A stretch of 8,839 nucleotides of DNA from Cyanobacteria bacterium UBA947. GTDB lineage: Bacteria > Cyanobacteriota > Vampirovibrionia > Gastranaerophilales > Gastranaerophilaceae. The notes beneath the pieces are model-generated. The model did no database searches, was not told the origin of the DNA, and was given only the letters and a program-made list of their open reading frames with translations. Location of the stretch: contig DBCX01000045.1 of assembly GCA_002293275.1 (NCBI GenBank), positions 205 through 9,043 of the forward strand, given 5' to 3'. Positions 1 to 5,248 of this stretch are shown here, piece by piece (the stretch's first letter is position 1; each line of letters begins with the position of its first letter). The position numbers were made by a program, and so were the translations under genes.

Positions 1-21
1 TACCTATTCCACCATCCGAGC
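1..21 (-). tRNA. tRNA-Leu, 5' fragment (runs off left edge)
   Basis: The complement of the first 21 bases reads as the start of a bacterial tRNA-Leu: a 7-nt acceptor strand (GCTCGGA), T8, a D-stem strand G10-T11-G12-G13, A14, and the invariant G18-G19 pair in the D-loop. The run GGTGGAAT followed by a GGTA D-loop is typical of leucine tRNAs, which are class II with a long variable arm. The anticodon, variable arm and 3' half lie outside the window, so the isoacceptor cannot be named. The gene begins one base after the stop codon of the truncated leuS frame on the same strand. tRNA-Ser is the main alternative, as the other common class II tRNA. Confidence 0.72.
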
Positions 22-2013
22 CTACAGCCCTCTTTTTTCGAGGGCGATGCAAATATAAGGCTTTTTTCTCATTTTCAATTTTCCGTTTTCAATTTTCCAT
101 TTTCCGTTGCCGGCTGCAAGCCGCCAAACGCGGTTCAAAAATTTGTAACAGCCTTCCACGCCCGCATCCGACCAGTCAAAGTCGCGCGCCGGCGGCGAAT
201 CGGATAAAATAAACAGCCGTGCCGTGTCCGCACCGTAGTTCTCAAAAATCTCATCAGGGTCAACCGTGTTGCCCTTGGATTTGGACATCTTGGACCCGTC
301 TTTTAGCACCATGCCCTGTGTCAGCAGGTTTGCAAACGGCTCGTCAAAATCCAGCAACCCCATATCCCGCAAGGCTTTTGTGAAAAACCGCGCGTACAAC
401 AGGTGCAAAATCGCGTGCTCAATCCCGCCCACATACTGGTCAACCGGCAGCCATTTGTTCACCAAATTCTTGTCAAACGCGGATTTGCCGTTGTGCGCAT
501 CCGCAAACCGCAAGAAATACCAGCTTGAACACATAAACGTATCCATCGTATCGGTCTCGCGCCGGGCCGCACCGCCGCAGGTCGGACATGTCGTATCCAA
601 AAATGTCTTTGAGGTCAAAATCGGTGATTTGCCCTTCACGCTAAAATCCACGTCAGTCGGCAACTCCACCGGCAGCTGTTCGTCAGGCACCGCTACAATC
701 CCGCATTTGTCGCAATACACAACCGGAATCGGCGCACCCCAGTAACGCTGGCGCGAAATCAGCCAGTCGCGCAGCCGGTACTGCGTCTTGAATTCCCCGA
801 AACCTTCCATCTGCGCCGCCAGAGTTATCGCATATTTTGCCTCCTCGTTTGGCAGCCCGTTGAATTTGCCCGAATTGACCAGCGTACCCTGCTCAATATA
901 GGCCGCTTTTGAAATATCGCCGCCTGATATGACCTCAATTATCGGCAAATCAAACTTTTTTGCAAACTCATAATCGCGCTCGTCGTGCGCCGGAACCCCG
1001 ATAACAGCGCCCGTTCCGTACTCTGCCAGCACGTAATCGCCCGTCCAGACAGGATATTCCTTGCCCGAGAACGGGTCAATAAAATATGTCCCGAGCGGTA
1101 CGCCGGTTTTTGGCCGCTCTGTTGAAAGCCGCTCAATCTCCGTCATCTTGCGCGCATCAGCACGGTATTTTTCAACCGCCGCCTTGTTTTCAGGCGTAGT
1201 GAGTTTTTCAATATCCTTGTATTCCGGCGACACAACAATATAAGTTATCCCGAAAGCCGTGTCAGGCCGCGTAGTATAGACAGGGATTTCCAAATCAGAC
1301 CCGACAACTTTGAATTTCAAAATCGCGCCCGTGGATTTGCCAATCCAGTTGGACTGCATTGTTTTGACGTTATCGCCCCAGCCGGTGAGTTTGTCAAGGT
1401 CGTCCAAGAGCACTTGCGCGTAATCCGTAATCTTTAAAAACCATTGTGACAACTGCTTTTTCTCAACAACATCCTCGCATCTCCAGCATCTGCCGTCAAT
1501 TACCTGCTCGTTTGCCAGCACCGTTGCGCATTTTTCGCACCAGTTGACGGCCGCCTCTTTTTTGTACGCCAACCCTTTTTTGAATAATTGCAAAAACAGC
1601 CACTGCGTCCATTTGTAATAATCCGGCTTGCAGGTCGCGACCTCCCTGTCCCAATCGTAAGAGAGCCCGAGCTGTTTTAATTGCTGTTTCATGTATGTTA
1701 TATTTTCGTCCGTCCACTCGGCAGGATTTACACCTTTTTCAATGGCGGCGTTTTCCGCCGGAAGCCCGAAACTATCCCAGCCAATCGGGTGCAAAACATT
1801 GAACCCGTTGGATTTTTTAAACCGCGAGATAACATCTGTTATCGTGTAGTTGCGCACGTGTCCCATGTGCAGCCGGCCGGACGGGTACGGAAACATTGAC
1901 AGCGCGTAATACTTTGGCTTGTCGCTGTCATCGGGCGCCTTAAACGCTTTGCCCTCTTCCCAAACCTTCTGCCATTTTTTCTCAATTTCCTGCGGATAAT
2001 ATGTTTCGTTCAT
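22..2013 (-). CDS. leuS: Leucyl-tRNA synthetase, C-terminally truncated
   Basis: Class I cytoplasmic enzyme that attaches leucine to tRNA-Leu. Visible landmarks are HIGH as HMGH (residues 49-52), a Cys4 zinc site (C159, C162, C176, C179), the CP1 editing domain with TTRPDT (247-252) and HDERD (343-347, containing the conserved editing Asp344), a second Cys4 cluster (C434, C437, C476, C479), the DTMDTF/SSWYF stretch (488-500) and KMSKS (575-579). Homology runs through VWRL near residue 631, the first part of the anticodon-binding domain, and then stops. The last ~29 residues come from heptamer repeats and AT-rich spacer. The frame is 663 aa against roughly 800-870 for bacterial LeuRS, so the rest of the anticodon-binding domain and the C-terminal domain are missing. 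The start follows pdxJ by 12 nt, with no clear Shine-Dalgarno. As written the protein probably could not bind tRNA-Leu properly. A repeat-mediated assembly misjoin is a serious alternative to real truncation. Confidence 0.95.
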   Translation of the reverse strand: MNETYYPQEIEKKWQKVWEEGKAFKAPDDSDKPKYYALSMFPYPSGRLHMGHVRNYTITDVISRFKKSNGFNVLHPIGWDSFGLPAENAAIEKGVNPAEWTDENITYMKQQLKQLGLSYDWDREVATCKPDYYKWTQWLFLQLFKKGLAYKKEAAVNWCEKCATVLANEQVIDGRCWRCEDVVEKKQLSQWFLKITDYAQVLLDDLDKLTGWGDNVKTMQSNWIGKSTGAILKFKVVGSDLEIPVYTTRPDTAFGITYIVVSPEYKDIEKLTTPENKAAVEKYRADARKMTEIERLSTERPKTGVPLGTYFIDPFSGKEYPVWTGDYVLAEYGTGAVIGVPAHDERDYEFAKKFDLPIIEVISGGDISKAAYIEQGTLVNSGKFNGLPNEEAKYAITLAAQMEGFGEFKTQYRLRDWLISRQRYWGAPIPVVYCDKCGIVAVPDEQLPVELPTDVDFSVKGKSPILTSKTFLDTTCPTCGGAARRETDTMDTFMCSSWYFLRFADAHNGKSAFDKNLVNKWLPVDQYVGGIEHAILHLLYARFFTKALRDMGLLDFDEPFANLLTQGMVLKDGSKMSKSKGNTVDPDEIFENYGADTARLFILSDSPPARDFDWSDAGVEGCYKFLNRVWRLAAGNGKWKIENGKLKMRKKPYICIALEKRGL
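27..45. other. Small hairpin between leuS repeat tail and tRNA-Leu
   Basis: GCCCTC (27-32) pairs perfectly with GAGGGC (40-45) across a 7-nt loop that is all T on the plus strand except its last base. On the minus strand it would sit in the leader just before the tRNA. Neither strand has a T-run after the stem, so it does not look like an intrinsic terminator. It may be a processing structure in the tRNA precursor, part of the neighbouring repeat element, or chance. Confidence 0.4.
52..78 (-). promoter_or_regulatory. Weak candidate promoter for tRNA-Leu
   Basis: On the minus strand, TTGAAA (78-73) and TATATT (57-52) could be -35 and -10 boxes with a 15-bp spacer, shorter than the usual 16-18. 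Transcription would start near 45, just upstream of the hairpin, and read into tRNA-Leu. The -35-like box lies inside the last heptamer repeat, so the repeat may supply part of the promoter. The region is AT-rich, so chance matches are likely. Confidence 0.22.
71..105. repeat. Five degenerate 7-bp tandem repeats
   Basis: The plus strand divides exactly into five heptamers: ATTTTCA, ATTTTCC, GTTTTCA, ATTTTCC, ATTTTCC (consensus RTTTTCM; KGAAAAY on the minus strand). They sit where the leuS frame leaves LeuRS homology and code for a low-complexity Asn/Gly/Lys/Ile-rich stretch. Because 7 is not a multiple of 3, a change in copy number would shift the reading frame. The layout recalls the short tandemly repeated heptamers known from some cyanobacteria, though the unit sequence may be unrelated. 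Confidence 0.85.
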
Positions 2014-2025
2014 GGAATAATTTTA

Positions 2026-2790
2026 TCACAAACAAACCAATTCTGCCATCTCCTTGACCGCGGCGCCAAGACCTGTGAACACCGCGCGCGAGATAATGCT
2101 GTGGCCGATGTTTAGCTCAACCAAACCCGGGATGTCGTGCATGCGGCACACATTCTCGTAATTCAACGCGTGCCCCGCGTTGACTTTCAGCCCCTGACTT
2201 TGCGCCAGCTGTGCGGCCATCTTTAGTTTTGTGAACTCGCTTTCTTCCGCTGCTGTGCCAAACGCCTCCGCGTAGCTGCCCGTGTGCAGCTCAATGAACT
2301 GCGCACCCGTGTTTGCCGCCGCGCGAACCTGCGTCAAATCAGGGTCAATAAATAAACTGACCTCAATTCCCGCGTCAATCAGCGGCCGGATAAAATCTCT
2401 TACCTTTTCAAACTGTCCCCTATCGGAGTCTTGAGCTTCGCATTCATCGGTCTTCCCGTCCCATCTGCCCCCAATCTCAAGCCCGCCCTCGGTCGTGACC
2501 TCCTGCCGCCGTTCGGGCACAAGGCAAATCGCGCGCGGTTTTATCTTCAGCGCAATATCGCGGATTTTTTCATCCATCGCCATCTCTAAATTCAAACTGG
2601 TCTTAATATTTTTCACCAGCGCATAAATATCGTCATCACGGATATGCCGGCGATCCTCACGAAGATGCGCGGTGATTGAGTTTGCGCCGTTGGCCTCGGC
2701 AAGCGCGGCAGCTGCAACAGGATCGGGCTCAACCCCGCCGCGTGCGTTGCGCAATGTCGCAACGTGGTCAATATTTACTCCGAGCAGCAT
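2026..2790 (-). CDS. pdxJ: Pyridoxine 5'-phosphate synthase with a loop insertion
   Basis: PdxJ is a cytosolic TIM-barrel enzyme that condenses 1-deoxyxylulose 5-phosphate with 3-amino-2-oxopropyl phosphate to make pyridoxine 5'-phosphate, the last ring-forming step of the DXP-dependent vitamin B6 route. Family signatures are clear: GVNIDHVATLRNARG (4-18), HLREDRRHI (42-50), NLEMA (67-71), VPERRQEVTTEGGL (91-104), SLFIDPD (145-151), ELHTG (167-171), VNAGHALN (203-210) and ELNIGHSII (225-233). H42, E69 and H207 match the E. coli catalytic residues His45, Glu72 and His193. The offset changes from -3 to +14, which shows a net 17-residue insertion at about 108-125, rich in charged residues. Total length is 254 aa versus 243 in E. 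coli. The start overlaps the murT stop (TAATG) and has an AAGGAGAT ribosome site 8 nt upstream, so translation is probably coupled to murT. Confidence 0.96.
   Translation of the reverse strand: MLLGVNIDHVATLRNARGGVEPDPVAAAALAEANGANSITAHLREDRRHIRDDDIYALVKNIKTSLNLEMAMDEKIRDIALKIKPRAICLVPERRQEVTTEGGLEIGGRWDGKTDECEAQDSDRGQFEKVRDFIRPLIDAGIEVSLFIDPDLTQVRAAANTGAQFIELHTGSYAEAFGTAAEESEFTKLKMAAQLAQSQGLKVNAGHALNYENVCRMHDIPGLVELNIGHSIISRAVFTGLGAAVKEMAELVCL
2416..2469 (-). other. In-frame insertion within pdxJ
   Basis: Aligning by eye to E. coli PdxJ, the segment between the GGLEI motif and the helix FEKVRDFI contains about 17 extra codons, encoding roughly residues 108-125 with Trp, Asp, Glu, Lys and one Cys. 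The barrel core resumes normally on both sides. The exact ends are uncertain by a few codons. It could be a lineage-specific loop extension or a small repeat inserted in frame; I saw no second copy in this window. Confidence 0.55.
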
Positions 2791-3956
2791 TATTTTATCT
2801 CCTTCATCGCCGTGTACGACGGCAAAATAGTTATTTTCCCGTTCTCGCGCGAGCCTGCCGCGATTTCAATTGCCTTTTTTACCGACGGTTCTGTCGTGAC
2901 ATTTTTTACACCCGATTTTTTCAGCTGCACCGTAACTTCTTGCGCGCACATTCCCGTTGCTATCACGGCCGAATCCTTCAACCTCTCAAACTCAACATCG
3001 CCCAGCCACGAAACATCGCGCCCGTCAGATACGTTGTTGTTTATCGCGATTACGATTTGTGACGTGAGGTCAACTGTTTTTAGCACCTCGTTTGTGCCCG
3101 CGGCGTTTTTTATAAGCTGGATTACCGCGGGATGCCCTTTAATCAAGCGTTTTTCGCCCCGGCACGCCACGGTCTTGTAGTTTGCAAGCGCGGTTTGGAT
3201 TTTTGGAACCGGCACACCCGTTTCAAGCCCGAGCACAACCGCCGCAAGCGCGTTGTAGGCGTTGTATCTGCCTTGCAGCGGCACAACAAATTTATCCGTC
3301 CCAAGTGTTATTTCGCTCTTGTCCTCAAAAACTTCAACCTTGGCCTTGTAATCAGCCAGGTTGTCAAACCCGAACGTCACGCCCTCTCCAAGCGATGCCG
3401 ATGCCTCGTTGTCCGCGTTTAAAATCAGTTTCAAATCAGGTTTTTTTGCAATCGCGTCTTTTATCAGCCCCGCAACCGCATCTACACCGCCTAAACGGTC
3501 AACCTGATCGGGAAAAAGGTTTGTCACAATCAGATAATCCGCGGCCGCGCCGTCGTAAACCTTTGTCAAATACGCCTCATCAACTTCCATCACCGAATAA
3601 TCGAACCGCCGCGGCAGCCCCAGCACAAAAGCGTTTGCGATGCCTTGTGTCATATTCGCGCCGCCGGTGTTGTGAATAACTCTGCCGTCCAGCACCGCAG
3701 CTGCCAGTGCCGAAGTCGTCGTCTTGCCGTTTGTACCCGTCACCGCGATATTTTTTTTGCGGACAAAACCGCCGCAGATCCGCAAAAAATCAGGACAAAT
3801 CTTCAACGCGACCACACCCGCAAACGACGTCCCGGACTTGCCAAAGAGCCTTATCGCAGCGTACGCCGCCTTGCCCAAAACAATTGCCGCAAAAAATGAC
3901 GCCGCGCGCCCTGCCGCCGCCAAAAATCTCATATCCTTGAAGTATGTCTTGTCCAT
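2790..3956 (-). CDS. murT: MurT-like Mur ligase (lipid II amidotransferase subunit family)
   Basis: The 388-aa protein matches the MurT family: an N-terminal helix with LGKAAYAAIRLFGKSGTSFAG, ATP P-loop GTNGKTTT (74-81), HNTGGANMTQGI (95-106), EVDEAY (124-129), TNLFPDQVDRLG (145-156), LNADN (179-183), YNAYNALAA (231-239) and a C-terminal DUF1727 domain with INNNVSDGRDVSW (305-317). In Gram-positives MurT pairs with the glutaminase GatD to amidate the D-Glu of lipid II to D-isoglutamine at the cytoplasmic membrane face. The DGRD region is where MurT is reported to contribute to the GatD active site. The four-cysteine zinc ribbon of S. aureus MurT (about 437 aa) is absent, which accounts for much of the shorter length. 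No gatD lies next to it; the downstream gene is pdxJ. The N-terminus is hydrophobic but does not look like a cleaved signal. No Shine-Dalgarno precedes the ATG. The fold and family are clear; the amidation role is inferred. Confidence 0.87.
   Translation of the reverse strand: MDKTYFKDMRFLAAAGRAASFFAAIVLGKAAYAAIRLFGKSGTSFAGVVALKICPDFLRICGGFVRKKNIAVTGTNGKTTTSALAAAVLDGRVIHNTGGANMTQGIANAFVLGLPRRFDYSVMEVDEAYLTKVYDGAAADYLIVTNLFPDQVDRLGGVDAVAGLIKDAIAKKPDLKLILNADNEASASLGEGVTFGFDNLADYKAKVEVFEDKSEITLGTDKFVVPLQGRYNAYNALAAVVLGLETGVPVPKIQTALANYKTVACRGEKRLIKGHPAVIQLIKNAAGTNEVLKTVDLTSQIVIAINNNVSDGRDVSWLGDVEFERLKDSAVIATGMCAQEVTVQLKKSGVKNVTTEPSVKKAIEIAAGSRENGKITILPSYTAMKEIK
2797..2804 (-). promoter_or_regulatory. 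Ribosome binding site of pdxJ inside murT
   Basis: AAGGAGAT on the minus strand lies 6-8 nt before the pdxJ ATG, within the last codons of murT. It fixes the pdxJ start and, with the TAATG overlap, suggests termination-reinitiation coupling between the two genes. Confidence 0.8.
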
Positions 3957-3975
3957 GATTTAATTGTACTATAAA
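3949..3975 (+). promoter_or_regulatory. Candidate promoter for the small membrane-protein operon
   Basis: TTGTCC (3949-3954) and TATAAA (3970-3975) are spaced by 15 bp, slightly short. The start would fall at or next to the ATG at 3979, so the message would be leaderless or nearly so. It overlaps the opposite promoter, so the two probably compete. Confidence 0.33.
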
Positions 3976-3997
3976 ATTATGACTTTATTCATCGCAA
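3968..3997 (-). promoter_or_regulatory. Candidate promoter for murT-pdxJ-leuS
   Basis: On the minus strand TTGCGA (3997-3992) and TATAGT (3973-3968) are separated by 18 bp. A start 6-7 nt downstream would leave a leader of only about 5 nt before the murT ATG, fitting the lack of a Shine-Dalgarno site. The -35 box lies inside the divergent gene. Confidence 0.4.
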
Positions 3998-4305
3998 CAA
4001 TTTTTATCGCGGAACTAATTATCGCGTTCGCGCTAATCAGCCTTATTTTAAAGGCCGATGCAAAAGTGCTCGCGCTGAATTCTCAAATCATTGAATTTAC
4101 CCCGTGCCTTGAAGAAATCTTTTGCAATTTCCGCGCAGCACTGCAGCGCAACCGCACCGTCATCACCGTGTTTTGCCGCGCCCTGAAATACAGAAGAAGG
4201 TTCAACCTTATAAAAAGTATTATACTAACGGGCATTTCATTATTTGCCCTCTTGAAAAATCCGTTAACTTATGTTAAGATTAGGAAAAAGAGGGTAAAAA
4301 AATGA
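3979..4305 (+). CDS. Small basic two-helix membrane protein, unknown function
   Basis: I do not recognise this 108-aa protein. It has a strongly hydrophobic N-terminal helix (about residues 2-24, MTLFIATIFIAELIIAFALI onward), a middle region with two cysteines (C43, C49) and many Arg/Lys around 52-75, a second hydrophobic helix (about 77-92) and a very basic tail ending RKKRVKK. I chose the ATG at 3979; a TTG at 3964 in the same frame would add five residues but has no better support. There is no Shine-Dalgarno. Its stop overlaps the next start (ATGA), so it is probably translated together with the YtxH-like gene and acts in the same membrane setting. Intact frame, tight coupling and position as first gene of the operon make it credible as a real gene. 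Confidence 0.75.
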   Translation: MTLFIATIFIAELIIAFALISLILKADAKVLALNSQIIEFTPCLEEIFCNFRAALQRNRTVITVFCRALKYRRRFNLIKSIILTGISLFALLKNPLTYVKIRKKRVKK

Positions 4306-4613
4306 GTAAAAACAAAGCTTTTGCATTCGGTATCGGGCTTCTGGCAGGTGTTGTCGGGGGGATTGTCGCAGGTGTGCTTTACGCGCCAAAACCCGGTGAA
4401 GAATCACGACGCGAGCTGAAAGAGGCCGCAGAAAAATTGTACGAGGAGCACTCGCCGGCTATCGCGCAGGCAAAACAACAAGCCGCCGAAGCAATTGAGG
4501 TGACAAAATACAAGCTCGAGCGGCAGTTCAAAAAAGTCCGTGCCATGGTAAAATCAGATAAGCTGCTCAAAGCAAAAGAGCGTGAATCAAAAGAATCAAA
4601 GGTGCGCGGATAA
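4302..4613 (+). CDS. YtxH-like small membrane protein (first copy)
   Basis: 103 aa. Residues about 8-28 form a glycine-rich helix (FGIGLLAGVVGGIVAGVLYA) followed by APKPGEESRREL, the pattern of YtxH-type (Gvp/stress-associated, DUF) proteins, in which a GxxxG-like helix precedes APKSG-E-R. The rest is a charged, Ala/Glu/Lys-rich probable helix or coiled coil ending in a Lys/Glu tail. YtxH family members are linked to general stress in Bacillus but have no defined biochemical activity. The start overlaps the upstream stop by ATGA, with a weak purine-rich AGAGGG before it. The gene after it starts one base past the stop. It resembles the copy at 4975-5235 closely around the glycine helix, which suggests an ancient duplication. 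Confidence 0.83.
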   Translation: MSKNKAFAFGIGLLAGVVGGIVAGVLYAPKPGEESRRELKEAAEKLYEEHSPAIAQAKQQAAEAIEVTKYKLERQFKKVRAMVKSDKLLKAKERESKESKVRG

Positions 4614-4614
4614 T

Positions 4615-4959
4615 ATGGATGTATCACAAATTTCATTAAATAACGGTCTGACATTCCTTGCCTGGGCAAGCGGTATAATAATTGTCGTCGTCGGCGCTTT
4701 TTTAATCAAGCTGCTTTTTGATTTGTCAAAGCTGGTCAAAAACGCCAACGCCACCGCCGAGATGTTGAATGTTGAGCTTAAACCGACGCTAAAAGAGCTC
4801 AGCGAAACGCTTTCTGCGGTCAACGCCATCGTCAAAACCACAGACCACGGCTTTGATGTTGTCAAAACCGTTTTCGGTAAAACATTTGACAAGACAAAAG
4901 GGCTTGTGGCCGGCGTTATGCAAGGGTTCAAAACAGTAATTACACTATTTCGGAAATAA
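4615..4959 (+). CDS. DUF948-like membrane-anchored protein
   Basis: 114 aa. An N-terminal hydrophobic helix (about residues 13-34, with GIIIVVVGAFLIKLLFDL) is followed by a long amphipathic region with NANATAEMLNVELKPTLKELSETLSAVNAIVKTTDHGFDVV features. This hydrophobic anchor plus heptad-like helix is the layout of DUF948 proteins, which commonly neighbour YtxH genes. Function is unknown; a membrane-tethered scaffold is a guess. I chose the ATG at 4615, one base after the preceding stop, because it gives a clean anchor at the N-terminus and AAAGGTG lies upstream. An upstream in-frame start at 4582 would overlap the first YtxH gene by 32 bases and add polar residues. Confidence 0.8.
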   Translation: MDVSQISLNNGLTFLAWASGIIIVVVGAFLIKLLFDLSKLVKNANATAEMLNVELKPTLKELSETLSAVNAIVKTTDHGFDVVKTVFGKTFDKTKGLVAGVMQGFKTVITLFRK

Positions 4960-4960
4960 A

Positions 4961-4966
4961 AAGGAG
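4961..4966 (+). promoter_or_regulatory. Strong ribosome binding site of the second ytxH-like gene
   Basis: AAGGAG lies 8 nt before the ATG at 4975 and begins just after the previous stop codon. It is the clearest Shine-Dalgarno in this operon, suggesting the last gene is made at a higher level than the coupled genes before it. Confidence 0.8.
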
Positions 4967-4974
4967 AAATTAAT

Positions 4975-5235
4975 ATGTCAACAGGTAAATTTTTAACCGG
5001 CTTTATAATCGGCGGCGCGATAGGCGCGATTGCCGGGGTTTTGCTGGCGCCTAAATCAGGCGAAGAAACACGCGCCCAGCTTTCAAAAACAGCGAAAGAA
5101 ACCGCTAAACGTACAAAAGAAACCGTGGAAGAAATCCAAAACAAAGCAGACGATGTTGTTTCTGACCTGCAAAAAAAAGGTGAAGAAATCAAAGGTCAGC
5201 TTGAAAAACTGCTTAACAAAAACGCTAAAAAATAG
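4975..5235 (+). CDS. YtxH-like small membrane protein (second copy)
   Basis: 86 aa. Residues about 6-26 form a glycine/alanine-rich helix (FLTGFIIGGAIGAIAGVLLA), then APKSGEETRAQL, the typical YtxH signature. The remainder is a continuous Lys/Glu/Thr-rich amphipathic helix reaching the C-terminus (KNAKK). It is shorter and cleaner than the first copy (4302-4613) and has a much better ribosome site, so it is likely the abundant member. It ends the plus-strand operon and converges on the TolC-like gene with an 11-bp gap. Biochemical role unknown; envelope or stress association is inferred from the family. Confidence 0.87.
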   Translation: MSTGKFLTGFIIGGAIGAIAGVLLAPKSGEETRAQLSKTAKETAKRTKETVEEIQNKADDVVSDLQKKGEEIKGQLEKLLNKNAKK

Positions 5236-5248
5236 CGGCCCGGATTTT
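5229..5248. terminator. Possible weak bidirectional terminator in convergent gap
   Basis: AAAAT (5229-5233) can pair with ATTTT (5244-5248) around a GC-rich core (CG-GCC-CG) with a one-base bulge. The A/T arms would give a short U-run in transcripts from both directions. The stem is imperfect and short, so this is tentative, but it is the only candidate between the two convergent operons. Confidence 0.3.

Noticed and set aside
27..45. Hairpin as an intrinsic terminator of leuS
   Set aside because: The T-run is in the loop and no U-tract follows the stem on either strand.
71..105. CRISPR or direct-repeat array
   Set aside because: Units are 7 bp and contiguous without spacers, so it is a simple tandem repeat.
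22..108. Genuine new C-terminal domain of LeuRS
   Set aside because: The tail is about 29 residues of repeat-derived and AT-rich spacer translation ending at the tRNA; it resembles no domain.
266..745. 159-aa open frame on the plus strand opposite leuS
   Set aside because: It is antisense to strongly conserved LeuRS motifs including KMSKS; no independent support.
3182..3679. 165-aa Pro/Arg/Gln-rich open frame on the plus strand
   Set aside because: It is a shadow of the murT gene; the composition is typical of antisense translation of GC-containing codons.
4596..5192. 198-aa open frame on the minus strand across the YtxH/DUF948 genes
   Set aside because: It is antisense to three well-supported coupled genes, has a low-complexity Ser/Val/Thr-rich translation, and shows no family motif.
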